DNA from: CAVOGJ01 sp963700865
GTDB lineage: Bacteria; Planctomycetota; Planctomycetia; Pirellulales; Pirellulaceae
Assembly: GCA_963700865.1 (NCBI GenBank)
Contig: CAVOZC010000001.1
Span: 310,001-374,000 of the forward strand
Reading direction: 5' to 3'
Length of the DNA: 64,000 bases
The notes under the pieces are model-generated. The model did no database searches. It saw only the letters and a program-made list of their open reading frames with translations, and was not told the origin of the DNA. Position numbers and translations under genes: made by a program. Of this stretch, positions 9,324 through 18,316 are shown in pieces; the first letter of the stretch is position 1; each line of letters starts with the position of its first letter.

Positions 9324-10070
9324 TTATGAATCTTGCCACGGGACCGAGCGTTCGCCGGCGGGCGACGCGACGGACGCGACGCGGGGCGGCTGGCCGGACC
9401 GCAGCGCGTGGGCCGCCCGCCGCACCAGCTCCCGTCGCAAGTGACCGGTTCGATCCGGAACGCACACGCAGCCACGGACGGCGAGGATCGCCGGCTGGAA
9501 GGCCGCCAGTCGTGGCAAGTGCTCGATGTGGAGCGAGCCAGCCACGGCGGACAACAGACCGGCGGCATGCACGCGTTGAATCCAGGTCTTGATGTCCACC
9601 AACGCCATGCCCTGCACGAGGGACCACTGCTTCTCGTGGGTATCGAGCAATATCCCCCCGGCATGGAGCTTGGCGAACGCCAGGACTTCCGCGGGAGGGG
9701 GAGCCTGGGAGGCTTGCCAATCGGCATAGGCGACGGCGATGGGGGTCACATGCGACGGCAACCCTCTCCGCCAGGTACACCAGGCGGCTTGCCAATTGCG
9801 TGGCGCGTGGGAGAGTCCCAGTTTGGCGAACTGCACGCCTGCCAGCGCCTGCCTGGGCCAACACGTCAGGTCGGGTGCCGCCAGTTCCCCGCAGGCCACG
9901 CTCACGGGGACTTGCCCACCCGCCGCGGCCACCACGTCTTGCACGGCCGACGACGACGCCCTACCGAGCGAACCGAGCGCAGGTTCTTTGACATCCAGCA
10001 CTTCCGCGCCGCCGGCGATGGCCGCAAGTGCTTCCGTGGCGTCTCGGACGCTGACGAGCAGACAAGTCAT
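9324..10070 (-). CDS. mfnB: (5-formylfuran-3-yl)methyl phosphate synthase-like protein
   Basis: A TIM-barrel protein of 248 residues. The N-terminus (LLVSVRDATEALAAIAGGAE followed by VLDVKEPALGSLG) matches the MfnB/DUF556 family. That family makes 4-(hydroxymethyl)-2-furancarboxaldehyde phosphate from two glyceraldehyde-3-phosphate molecules for methanofuran synthesis. Planctomycetes with tetrahydromethanopterin-linked C1 oxidation carry this gene, so it points to formaldehyde oxidation in the host. The start ATG overlaps the stop codon of the upstream membrane-protein gene by 4 nt (ATGA), implying translational coupling. Confidence 0.85.
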   Translation of the reverse strand: MTCLLVSVRDATEALAAIAGGAEVLDVKEPALGSLGRASSSAVQDVVAAAGGQVPVSVACGELAAPDLTCWPRQALAGVQFAKLGLSHAPRNWQAAWCTWRRGLPSHVTPIAVAYADWQASQAPPPAEVLAFAKLHAGGILLDTHEKQWSLVQGMALVDIKTWIQRVHAAGLLSAVAGSLHIEHLPRLAAFQPAILAVRGCVCVPDRTGHLRRELVRRAAHALRSGQPPRVASVASPAGERSVPWQDS

Positions 10071-10615
10071 GAGGATTGATTCCGCAGCGCTCGCTTGGCG
10101 GCGCCCAAGCGGGCATTGAGCGAGGTCAATGTGGCAACGTTGATCGGCTCGCACCAGGCACCATGGATCGTGATGTACCCGCCACACCAGCGGCCAAACG
10201 CGGGCTTCACATCAACCTGTTGCCAGTCGGTGGCTCGTTCCGCGAGCCGCACGACCACGTTGGCGGTTTCCGCCACTTCCATGGCACCTGTCCCCAAGTG
10301 CGATGGTCCTTGGCCGGCAAAAAAGCACTCGACGGCATCCAGCGGAACAGCAATCGGCTTACTCCCGCGAAGGTAGAACAGCACCTGGCCACCATCGCAG
10401 GCAATGCGGGGCCGGCGATAAGCCCGCCAGAGGGCGACCAGGATGCCGCCACCCACCAGGAGCAACAGCCCGCCAAACAGGCGATAAACCCACATCTGCA
10501 TGGACGCCGCTGGCCAGGACCGGGCAATAAAATACGCCCCCAGTCCGACGAAGGCGAGCGGGACCGCGGTTCCCAGCCCGATGGCTCGACGGTTGCAATC
10601 CAGCCACGACTCCAT
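10067..10615 (-). CDS. Small membrane protein coupled to mfnB
   Basis: 182 residues with two membrane helices near the N-terminus (IGLGTAVPLAFVGLGAYFIA and FGGLLLLVGGGILVALW) and a soluble C-terminal domain of about 110 residues. It resembles nothing I can name. ATG 10615 follows GAGGTG at a spacing of 9; longer in-frame starts up to 10804 would add a poor-composition tail. Its stop overlaps the mfnB start, so the two are probably co-expressed, but a shared C1 role is only an inference. Confidence 0.7.
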   Translation of the reverse strand: MESWLDCNRRAIGLGTAVPLAFVGLGAYFIARSWPAASMQMWVYRLFGGLLLLVGGGILVALWRAYRRPRIACDGGQVLFYLRGSKPIAVPLDAVECFFAGQGPSHLGTGAMEVAETANVVVRLAERATDWQQVDVKPAFGRWCGGYITIHGAWCEPINVATLTSLNARLGAAKRALRNQSS

Positions 10616-10833
10616 CGACGTTGACACCTCGGTTCCTCTGCACCGCGCCCGCACCATACCAACCTCCGTTGGACGTCGGCCTGTATTCTTGTACCATAAT
10701 GCGACTTGCGGTTGCAAAGTGCCCGCGACGAAAAATTGCCTCCCCAGAGACTCCTCCCACCCACGGCCGCAGCGGACGGACTCGAACGCTCGGCGGTCCG
10801 ACATGCGTCGAACGCCGGCAAGCGATACTCACG

Positions 10834-12419
10834 ATGAGCCACAGTCCTCCTGTCACCCCCGCCGCTCGCCCCGTCCTGCTGGCGATCGGTTTGCTGATCG
10901 TCGTATACCTGGGGGCGATCTTGACCGTCGGTCCCGCAGTGCTGGGTGGTGATCACGGGGCCCATTCGGGCGGTGACGCGCATCTCGTGCCCCCGACCGG
11001 CGAGGCGGCGGACGGGGCGGCAGCGGGCAGCCCCACGGAAGCTCATGGTGGACCCGCGGAGGCTGCCGCCGGACCGCACGCGGCGGCTGTCCTACCATTT
11101 GTGCTGTTACTCGCCGCGATCGCCACGTTTCCACTTTTCGACTGGACCCAACACTGGTGGGAGAGCAATCGCCATCGATTCCTTGTCGCCGCCAGCCTGG
11201 GCCTGATCACCTTGGCCTACTACGCGCTGATCTACCCCGCTGGCGGCATGACGAAGGTGCGGAGCGTGCTCGATCATGCCTTTCTGGGCGAGTATGTCCC
11301 GTTCATCGTGCTGCTGTTCAGTCTTTACACCATCTGTGGCGGGATACGCATTCAAGGCGATCTGGTGGCGCGGCCTTCGACGAATGTGGCCTTTCTGCTT
11401 GACCGGCGGCCTGCTGGCGAGTTTTGTCGGAACCACCGGAGCCGCGATGTTGCTGATCCGCCCTTTGATTGAAACCAATCAGGAGCGAAAGCACCTTCAA
11501 CATACGGTGGTTTTCTTTATCTTTATCGTCTGCAATTGCGGCGGCTGCTTGTTGCCGATCGGTGATCCGCCGCTTTTTCTCGGCTACCTCAAAGGGGTGC
11601 ACTTTCTCTGGACGTTGGAGCACTTGTGGTGGCCCTGGCTGTTAACGAATGCGTTGATCTTGCTCGTCTATTGGGTGTGGGACGCGTTTTTTTGTTTTCC
11701 CAAAGAGTCCACGCTCGACTTGATGCTGGACGAGCGAAGGGTCAAACCGCTGCGTATCCGCGGCTTGAATCCCAACTTGTGGCTGCTTGCCGGAGTGGTC
11801 TTGTCGGTGGCCCTGCTCGACCCCACCAAGCAACTGCCGGGCACCCTGTGGCATCCGTGGCCTTACCTCCGCGAATGTGTGCAGTTGCTGATGGTGTTCC
11901 TCTCGTTGCTGCTGGGACCCCATGTGATCCGCGTGGAAAATCGTTTTAATTACCATGCGATTGTCGAAGTGGCGGCGCTCTTCATTGGTATTTTTGTCTG
12001 CATGCAGCCAGCCATCGAGATGCTGCATCAATACGGCGGCGACCTGAACCTCAAGTCGCCGCAAGCGTTCTTCTGGGCCACCGGCAGCTTGTCGGCGGTT
12101 CTCGATAACGCGCCCACGTATGTGGTCTTTTTCGAAACGGCGGCCGCCGATCACCGCTTTGCGGGACAGGCCTTTTTCGAACTTGTCTCGGCGACGGGTG
12201 AACTCGGGTACTACGCCAGGGAGCTGCTCATCGGCATCAGCCTTGGTTCCGTCTTCATGGGCTCGATGACGTACATCGGAAATGGGCCGAATTTCATGGT
12301 GCGTGCCATTGCGGAGCAAGCGGGAGTGTCAGATGCCCAGCTTCCTTGGCTACACCGTACGATATAGCATCCCGATTCTCATTCCGATCTTCATTCTCGT
12401 AACCCTGGTGGCTGTCTAA
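10834..12419 (+). CDS. NhaD/CitMHS-like ion antiporter, frameshifted twice
   Basis: A polytopic membrane protein of about 527 residues with ten or more helices, including the family hallmark LLPIGDPPLFLGYLKG and, near the C-terminus, GSLSAVLDNAPTYVVFF. It belongs to the Na+/H+ or citrate-type antiporter family (CitMHS_2-like). An N-terminal His/Gly/Ala-rich loop follows helix 1. The frame breaks at about 11399, where an extra T in CTGCTTGACC would restore LLTGGLLASFVGTTGA. It breaks again at about 12330, where an extra T in GTGTCAGATG would restore MPSFLGYTVRYSIPILIPIF and a stop at 12417. Both look like consensus errors. The ribonuclease D gene follows after 22 nt. Confidence 0.75.
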
Positions 12420-12441
12420 CAAGGCACGGCGGATCGATACC

Positions 12442-13671
12442 TTGAACTACACCTTTATTGACGAACGCGGTGCATTTCTGCAATTGTGCCAGCAATTGGA
12501 GCGTTGTGAACGCATCTGCTTCGATACCGAATTCGTATCCGAATTCACGTACCGTCCCGACCTGTGTCTGCTGCAAGTCGAGTACGATGGCCAACTGGCA
12601 ATCGTGGACACCCACGCGGTCAGCGATGTGACTCCTTTCTGGCAAGCGCTGGTGACTGGCGATCATCTCACGATCGTCCATGCCGGACGGGAAGAATTTC
12701 GTTTCTGTCAGGCCGCGACCGGAAAGGCACCACGACGGTGGTTTGACGTACAGTTAGCGGCCGGCATGGTGGGACATGAATACCCGATCTCTTACGGAAA
12801 GCTCGTCCAGAAGCTGGTGGGGCAATCCATTTCGAAGGGTGAAACCCGTACCGATTGGCGACGGCGGCCGCTGACCGCCGGGCAGCTGGAGTATGCACTG
12901 CTGGATGTGGTGCACCTGCCGGCCCTGCAAACCCGCTTGCAATCTGATCTGACGCGACTCGGCCGATCCGATTGGCTCGCCGAGGAAACAGCCACCTGGC
13001 AGTCCGCGGTCGCCGACAGCGATTCCGCTACGCGGTGGCGGAGGCTATCCGGCGTGACGAAGCTGCCGCTGAGCGCCATGCCAGTGGCGCGTGAATTGTG
13101 GCAGTGGCGAGAGGAGGTCGCCGAGCAACGCGATTGCCCTCCCCGGCGCATCTTGCGGGATGACCTGATCGTCGAATTGGCGCGGCGAGGCAAGGCGGAT
13201 GAGAAACAAATTCGCGCCATCCGCGGACTGCATCGCCGCGACCTGGAACAACAATATGGCGAGATCTCGGCGGCCATCGAACGAGGCCGCAAGTCTCCGC
13301 CTGAACCCAAGTCGCGTCATCCGCGTCGCGATCATCCCGAGCAGATCCAACTGCTGGGACAGTTCCTGGGGACGGCTTTGGCGAGCATCTGTCGGCGTCA
13401 ATCGATCGCGGCCAGCCTGGTGGGAACGGTCCAGGACGTGCGCGACCTCACGGCGTACGAACTGGGACTCGCCTCTGCCACCGAGGTCCCCGCCCTCATG
13501 AGCGGCTGGCGAGCCGAGATCGTCGGGCAACGGTTTCGCGAATTGCTGAGCGGTGAATTGGCCTTGCGGATCGTCGACCCCCACAGCGACGCGCCCATCG
13601 CCTTCGAGACGGTTGGGCCGGCGGCAACGCGTGTGCCGTCGGCATCGCAGGGGACGAACGCCGATTCCTGA
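12442..13671 (+). CDS. rnd: Ribonuclease D
   Basis: A 3'-5' exoribonuclease of 409 residues acting on tRNA and stable-RNA 3' ends. The DEDD exonuclease domain comes first (ICFDTEFVSEFTY with catalytic D and E; IVHAGREEFRF; LLDVVHLPAL). HRDC-like helical regions follow (LPLSAMPVARELWQWREEVA; DHPEQIQLLGQFL). The only plausible start is a TTG at 12442, with no strong ribosome binding site. It lies 22 nt behind the antiporter gene and may be co-transcribed with it. Confidence 0.9.
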   Translation: MNYTFIDERGAFLQLCQQLERCERICFDTEFVSEFTYRPDLCLLQVEYDGQLAIVDTHAVSDVTPFWQALVTGDHLTIVHAGREEFRFCQAATGKAPRRWFDVQLAAGMVGHEYPISYGKLVQKLVGQSISKGETRTDWRRRPLTAGQLEYALLDVVHLPALQTRLQSDLTRLGRSDWLAEETATWQSAVADSDSATRWRRLSGVTKLPLSAMPVARELWQWREEVAEQRDCPPRRILRDDLIVELARRGKADEKQIRAIRGLHRRDLEQQYGEISAAIERGRKSPPEPKSRHPRRDHPEQIQLLGQFLGTALASICRRQSIAASLVGTVQDVRDLTAYELGLASATEVPALMSGWRAEIVGQRFRELLSGELALRIVDPHSDAPIAFETVGPAATRVPSASQGTNADS

Positions 13672-13697
13672 TCGGCTAGGAACTCGATCCGCGGCGT

Positions 13698-14192
13698 CTA
13701 CAGGCGTTCGCGAAGAGCCGCAATGACGCAATGCGGTACGAACTCGGCCAGCATCTCATCACTGGCCAGAGGGGCAATCTGCTTGATAAGCGTGCTCGAA
13801 ACGTGAGCCAAACGCTGATCCGCCATGAGAAAGACGGTTTCGATTTCCGGATCAAGCTGGCGATTGGCCAGCATCATGGTGAATTCCGCCGCAATATCTG
13901 TCAGTGGACGAATTCCGCGGACCATGATCCGCGAGTGGCAGGCCCGCACGAAAGACACCGCCAGCCCACTGAATTCACAGACGCGCACCTGCGGCAGCTC
14001 GCTCGTGACGTCCTGCACGAGGGAGATTCGCTCGTCGAGTGTGAAGAGCGAAGCCTTCTCCACATTGATGCCAATTCCCACCACCAGCTCGTCAAACAGA
14101 CTGGCCGCCCGTTGAATCACATTGACATGCCCCAAGGTGATGGGGTCAAACGAACCGGTATAAACGGCCACGCGTTTTCCTGTATCGTTCAT
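13698..14192 (-). CDS. coaD: Phosphopantetheine adenylyltransferase
   Basis: 164 residues, the normal length. Transfers AMP from ATP to 4'-phosphopantetheine in coenzyme A synthesis. The nucleotidyltransferase motif (YTGSFDPITLGHVNVI, with the TxGH signature), the substrate-binding segment MVRGIRPLTDIAAEF and the C-terminal HVSSTLIKQIA are present. The start overlaps the stop of the upstream membrane-protein gene by 4 nt (ATGA), so the pair is coupled. Confidence 0.96.
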   Translation of the reverse strand: MNDTGKRVAVYTGSFDPITLGHVNVIQRAASLFDELVVGIGINVEKASLFTLDERISLVQDVTSELPQVRVCEFSGLAVSFVRACHSRIMVRGIRPLTDIAAEFTMMLANRQLDPEIETVFLMADQRLAHVSSTLIKQIAPLASDEMLAEFVPHCVIAALRERL

Positions 14193-14902
14193 GGTACCGC
14201 CGCCCCGCTATCCGAACGCTGAAAGTAACCGCGGACCGCGGGCTTGGCCAAGTAGCTGATGCTGAAGGCATAGAAGGCCGCCTTCAGCAAAAACCAGATG
14301 ATCGTGAGCACAAATACCACGATTCCCATGATCGTCATCATGGGCCCCATCATCTGCTGAATCTTCTCGGACGTCTCTGGCGGCATGTTGGGATCGGCAG
14401 CGATCGCCCCGGGCATGACATCCCCCATCATCCGCATGTTGTCCCGTTGTGCGAAACCTCCCACGACGCTTTTTCCCAAATCGGTCACGATTGTCGCCAG
14501 GCAGGCCGCCAGCATCACTCGACACGCCGCGGGAGATCGCTTGAGCAGCAGGACTGAGCCAACCACTAACAGCAGGCAGGCCACCAGACTTGTTGCCATC
14601 GTGACGATATTCGGCACAAAGTACTTGTCATTGATCCGCATGGCCGCGGACTGGATCTCGGCTTGTACCTGCAATTGCGCATTCTTTGGTTGCTGCTTCG
14701 CCGCCGTCACGATCTGCTGCTGGACGGAACGACCGAACACCTGGCCGGCAACGCCTCCCAAGGCCACCAGCAAACCCACCAGCCCCAACACCAAGGCGGT
14801 CACGCCAATAAACGTCAGCCATTTAGGGCGGACTGCCGAGGCCACTTCCGCGGACTCCATCTCGCCGGCAAAGGCATACGGGTTATGTTCCGATTCGGTC
14901 AT
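14189..14902 (-). CDS. Four-helix hypothetical membrane protein
   Basis: 237 residues with a hydrophilic start (MTESEHNPYAFAGEMESAE) and four predicted helices: FIGVTALVLGLVGLLVALGG, TMATSLVACLLLVVGSVLLL, CRVMLAACLATIVTD and IMGIVVFVLTIIWFLLKAAF. A Met-rich loop precedes the last helix. The N-terminal NPYA segment is common in planctomycete membrane proteins. No function can be assigned. The ATG follows GGAAGGGAG and the gene is coupled to coaD. Confidence 0.75.
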   Translation of the reverse strand: MTESEHNPYAFAGEMESAEVASAVRPKWLTFIGVTALVLGLVGLLVALGGVAGQVFGRSVQQQIVTAAKQQPKNAQLQVQAEIQSAAMRINDKYFVPNIVTMATSLVACLLLVVGSVLLLKRSPAACRVMLAACLATIVTDLGKSVVGGFAQRDNMRMMGDVMPGAIAADPNMPPETSEKIQQMMGPMMTIMGIVVFVLTIIWFLLKAAFYAFSISYLAKPAVRGYFQRSDSGAAVP

Positions 14903-15016
14903 CGTTCGACGCTCCCTTCCTCGGTTCGATTCGCATCTGCCAGCTCGGTTCGTCCGCCCGCGACGCGGTAATTTCCAGGCAGTCGCAAGCCACCTGCGAC
15001 CGGTCCGAAGGCCCCG

Positions 15017-15253
15017 TTAACTGCTCGCCGCCACGACCTCGTCGACCAGTTCCGCTTCGATGGGAAATTGTCCTGTCGCCAGCTTGGAGTACACCATCTT
15101 GCCATCAATGGTCAACTCGAAGCAACCACCGCGCGACGGCTCCAGCTCAAAGGACAAGATTTTTTGTTTCAGACGAGTCAACAGGGCGGCCGCCAAACTG
15201 ACGGCCTGCGGCTCGTAGTTTCAAGCCGCGCAGTAACGAAGGTGAATCTTCAT
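15017..15253 (-). CDS. SelW/Rdx-family selenoprotein with in-frame TGA
   Basis: A 78-residue protein of the SelT/SelW/SelH (Rdx) thioredoxin-like family. The ATG at 15253 follows a strong ribosome binding site (GGAGAGGAG, spacer ATCCGCA). Codons 1-11 read MKIHLRYCAAU, where U is a TGA at 15221-15223, so C8 and U11 form the CxxU redox motif typical of SelW. The frame then runs cleanly on (NYEPQAVSLAAALLTRLKQK), with the family C-terminal signature CFELTIDGKMVYSKLATGQF, to a TAA at 15017-15019. A SECIS-like hairpin starts 15 nt after the TGA. Translation stopping at codon 11 would leave a conserved family domain unexplained, so Sec insertion is the best reading. Standard gene callers would miss it. 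Confidence 0.88.
15188..15206 (-). promoter_or_regulatory. Candidate bacterial SECIS element of the SelW-like gene
   Basis: Read on the minus strand: GGCCGTC-AGTTT-GGCGGCC, a stem of 7 bp (one G-U) with a 5-nt loop carrying G at its second position. It begins after 14 nt following the TGA. Size, distance and loop G fit bacterial SECIS elements recognised by SelB. Confidence 0.75.
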
Positions 15254-15382
15254 TGCGGATCTCCTCTCCAGCTTACCAGGGCCTCACGCGGACCAAGTCC
15301 ATACGGCTCTTCGAAACGCCAGGCGAAAACATAAGCCACGCCGGCGGATCCGTCCACCAACCACGTGGTCGCGAAACCACGT

Positions 15383-17062
15383 CTAGGCACCGTGCGTCAG
15401 TTTTTTGTACTTGAAGCGGCGTGGTTCATCGAGAGAGATTCCCAGCCGCTCTTTCCGTTGCGTCTCGTAGGCATCAAAATTTCCCTCGCACCAATGGACA
15501 TAGGCGTTCCCCTCAAAAGCCAGAATGTGCGTCGCGATACGATCGAGAAACCACCGATCGTGGCTGATCACGACGACGCAACCCGCGTAGTTGAGGATGG
15601 CCTCCTCCAAAGCCCGCAGCGTGTCCACGTCCAGGTCATTGGTCGGTTCGTCCAGCAGCAAAACGTTCGAACCCCGGCGGAGCAGCTTGGCCAGGTGGAC
15701 CCGATTCCGCTCGCCTCCCGACAGTCGCCCCACCTTTTTCTCTTGATCCGGCCCGCGGAAATTGAACCGCGAGACGTAGGCCCGGGCGTTGATCTTGCGA
15801 CCACCCATCTCCAACGTGTCATGGCCTCCCGAGATCTCTTCAAAGACCGTCTGTTCGTCGTGGAGCGAATCACGACTCTGATCGACATATCCCAACTCCA
15901 CCGTCGGACCGACCCGCAGCGTCCCGGCATCCGGCTGTTCTTCCCCTGTGAACATGCGAAACAAGGTGGTCTTACCGGCCCCGTTGGCTCCGATGATCCC
16001 CACGATGCCGCCGGCCGGTAGCCGAAAACTCAGGTTCTCGATCAGCTGCTTGTCCCCATATCCCTTGCTCAGATGATCTGCCTCGATCACCAAATCTCCC
16101 AGGTGCTTGCCAGGAGGGATCTGAATCTCCAGCTCTTCGGGCCGATCCTCAAACTGCTGACGAGAAAGCTCCTCGTAGGCCTTCAACCGAGCCTTGCTCT
16201 TGGCTTGACGGGCTCGGGGAGCCAGGCGGACCCATTCCAACTCGCGTTGCAGGGTGCGTTGGCGAGCCTGACTGTGACGTTCTTCCTGGGCGAGCCGCGC
16301 TTGCTTCTGCTCCAACCACGACGAGTAGTTCCCTTCCCAGGGAATGCCTTCACCCCGGTCGAGTTCGAGAATCCACCCGGCCACATTGTCCAGGAAGTAC
16401 CGATCGTGCGTGACGGCCACCACCGTTCCCGGATACTCGTGAAGATGCCGCTCCAGCCAGGCCACGGCCTCCGCGTCGAGATGGTTGGTCGGCTCGTCGA
16501 GCAACAACAGGTCGGGCCGTTCCAGAAGAATCTTGCACAACGCGACGCGACGACGCTCCCCGCCCGATAACGTCGTCACATCCGCGTCCCCAGGCGGCAG
16601 GTTGATCGCGTCCATGGCGATTTCAATCTGGCGATCCAGCTCCCAGAGGTCCCCCGCCTCAATCTGGTCCTGAACGCGCGCCAGATCGTCGCACAACTTC
16701 TCCATCTGCTCCGGCTCGAGCGGTTCCGCCAACTGCATGTTGATGTCGTGATAGCGATCGAGGATGGCGCGACGAGCCGCCACCGCCTCCTCCACGTTAC
16801 CGCGCACATCCTTGTCCGGATTCAGCGGCGGTTCCTGCGGCAGGTAGCCCACGGTGAATCCGCTCGTCAAGCGGGCCTCGCCATCGAACTCCTGGTCCTG
16901 GCCCGCCATGATGCGGAGCAACGTCGACTTGCCAGACCCGTTGCGACCCAAGACGCCAATCTTGGCACCCGGATAAAAGGCCAGCCAGATGTTCTTCAAC
17001 ACCTCCCGCTGACCGTGTTTCTTCGTAAGATCGGCGATCGTAAAAATATATTGGCGATTCAT
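15383..17062 (-). CDS. ettA: Energy-dependent translational throttle protein EttA (ABC-F)
   Basis: 559 residues, two fused ABC ATPase domains without membrane segments, so an ABC-F ribosome-associated factor. Walker A motifs are GRNGSGKST and GANGAGKTT. Signatures are [12 protein letters not shown] and [15 protein letters not shown], and Walker B regions are [12 protein letters not shown] and [11 protein letters not shown]. The interdomain linker and overall length match EttA, which gates entry into the elongation cycle according to the ATP/ADP ratio. The start ATG is 17062, and the gene is alone on its strand. Confidence 0.95.
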   Translation of the reverse strand: MNRQYIFTIADLTKKHGQREVLKNIWLAFYPGAKIGVLGRNGSGKSTLLRIMAGQDQEFDGEARLTSGFTVGYLPQEPPLNPDKDVRGNVEEAVAARRAILDRYHDINMQLAEPLEPEQMEKLCDDLARVQDQIEAGDLWELDRQIEIAMDAINLPPGDADVTTLSGGERRRVALCKILLERPDLLLLDEPTNHLDAEAVAWLERHLHEYPGTVVAVTHDRYFLDNVAGWILELDRGEGIPWEGNYSSWLEQKQARLAQEERHSQARQRTLQRELEWVRLAPRARQAKSKARLKAYEELSRQQFEDRPEELEIQIPPGKHLGDLVIEADHLSKGYGDKQLIENLSFRLPAGGIVGIIGANGAGKTTLFRMFTGEEQPDAGTLRVGPTVELGYVDQSRDSLHDEQTVFEEISGGHDTLEMGGRKINARAYVSRFNFRGPDQEKKVGRLSGGERNRVHLAKLLRRGSNVLLLDEPTNDLDVDTLRALEEAILNYAGCVVVISHDRWFLDRIATHILAFEGNAYVHWCEGNFDAYETQRKERLGISLDEPRRFKYKKLTHGA

Positions 17063-17503
17063 GGGGGGTCCAACGAGCGGGAACAGGGGGAAATCGGCGG
17101 TGGGTAAAAACCGTGGGCCGGCCTATCCGGGGGGGACGCTCCACCGGGCAGCAGGCGGCGCGCCCGTCCCGCGGCGGCCTCCATTCAAGCGGAAAAAACC
17201 GGTTTTGGCAGTTTAGCCTGACCTTCGCGGCGACTAAATGGGGGACGCCCGATTCCCGCGGTGCCATCAAGCCGATATACTGACGGGGCAGGACTGAGGA
17301 ACGAGTCGTTCGTGCGGATCGCCTTCCATCCCATCGATCACTCGCCTGCCAGGGTCATCTTTAGCACTGTTGCGACAGTTCGTCGAGTGACCAGGGCGGT
17401 GTTTCTCGGGCCCCGCATGTTGAGTTGGCTCCTCGTCTGGGAAGTGCAAGCAGACAGGCCGCCAGCTATGGTTTTGAGTGGTTATGTTTTGAGGAGTCGG
17501 ATC
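17063..17503. other. Intergenic region, probable long leader of the cold-shock gene
   Basis: This stretch separates the divergent ettA and cold-shock genes. No gene is apparent. Long structured leaders are usual for cold-shock genes, but I could not identify a specific promoter or a cold-box motif. Confidence 0.35.
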
Positions 17504-17707
17504 GTGCCCCAGGGTGCCATTAAGAAGTTGGTCATGGACAAGGGCTTCGGTTTTATCGAAGGCCAACCCAACGACATGTTTTTTCATCACTCGGCTGTTG
17601 AAGGCATTGCCTTCGAAGACCTCAAGGAAGGTCAGGTCGTTGAGTATCAGTCCGGACAAGGCCCCAAGGGTCCTCGCGCTGAAAACGTTCGCGTTATTGA
17701 GGGCTAA
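17504..17707 (+). CDS. Cold-shock domain protein
   Basis: 67 residues, one cold-shock domain: a single-stranded nucleic-acid-binding beta barrel that melts RNA structure. RNP1 is DKGFGFIEG and RNP2 is DMFFHHSAV. The frame is open to 17261, but the GTG at 17504 behind GAGGAG (spacer of 7) gives the exact family N-terminus (PQGAIKKLVMDKG). An intrinsic terminator lies 32 nt past the stop. Confidence 0.93.
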   Translation: MPQGAIKKLVMDKGFGFIEGQPNDMFFHHSAVEGIAFEDLKEGQVVEYQSGQGPKGPRAENVRVIEG

Positions 17708-17739
17708 AGAAAAGAGTTTATCACTTTGCGGATAAGCAA

Positions 17740-17777
17740 GACCCGCCCGATCGGTTGATGGGGTGGGTCATTTTTTT
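17740..17777 (+). terminator. Intrinsic terminator of the cold-shock gene
   Basis: A 9-bp stem GACCCGCCC/GGGTGGGTC (one G-U) with a 12-nt loop is followed by A and seven T residues. It lies 32 nt after the cold-shock stop codon on the same strand. Confidence 0.9.
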
Positions 17778-18316
17778 GTGCGTACCACTCTGCGTACCAC
17801 TGTCTTCTTGAAACGCCTGAGAGCATCCACCCGCCAGCCTGGGATCAGCTTCCCAGCCAGTCGTGCGGCAGGTGCCTTCCCGCTGACGGCCGCTATCGTT
17901 AAGCGGTGGCGATTAGGCAAACCTTACCGCTCGTGGGCAAACGCCGCGGTTCGGCAGTCAAGATGTAACGTTTGTTCCGCTGCTGCGGAACGTGCCTGTT
18001 GTGCCAGCAGACGCGAAATTCATGATATGCGCGGCCCAGGCGAGTCGATGCTACCGGTGTTCAACCCACCCCATCCGCGAAGCCTGAACTTCGCGGCCTA
18101 CCCTCCAGGTTTCCGGTTCCCAAGCCCCTGGCTTGCCCCGCCGAACCGGACCCCCGGAGCATAATTTCCTGCCTCACGAGGCCGCTGGCTGATCCCCACA
18201 GCCGGCGGTCTCTTTTTTCACTCCCGGATAGCCGCAATTCGGCGGACGCGTCCGCCGTCCCCAGGGACTATCATCCCCGCTCCCCGCCGGCCGATGGCAC
18301 TCGGCCAGCCGGTAAT
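17778..18316. other. Gene-free region with hairpins and an orphan terminator
   Basis: About 540 bases with no convincing coding frame between the cold-shock terminator and the 3' end of guaA. It holds an 11-nt direct repeat (TGCGTACCACT, twice near 17778-17802) and a hairpin GTTCCGC/GCGGAAC. It also holds an 8-bp hairpin CCGCGAAG/CTTCGCGG (18075-18096) and a second plus-strand terminator (18181-18218). A non-coding transcript is possible. Confidence 0.4.
18181..18218 (+). terminator. Orphan intrinsic terminator
   Basis: A 10-bp stem CCGCTGGCTG/CAGCCGGCGG with a 7-nt loop (ATCCCCA), then TCTC and six T residues. It points along the plus strand, yet the nearest plus-strand gene upstream already has its own terminator 400 nt earlier. 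It faces the wrong way to serve guaA. Confidence 0.75.

Noticed and set aside
17763..18164. 133-codon open frame after the cold-shock terminator
   Set aside because: No ribosome binding site and unlikely composition; it includes several hairpins.
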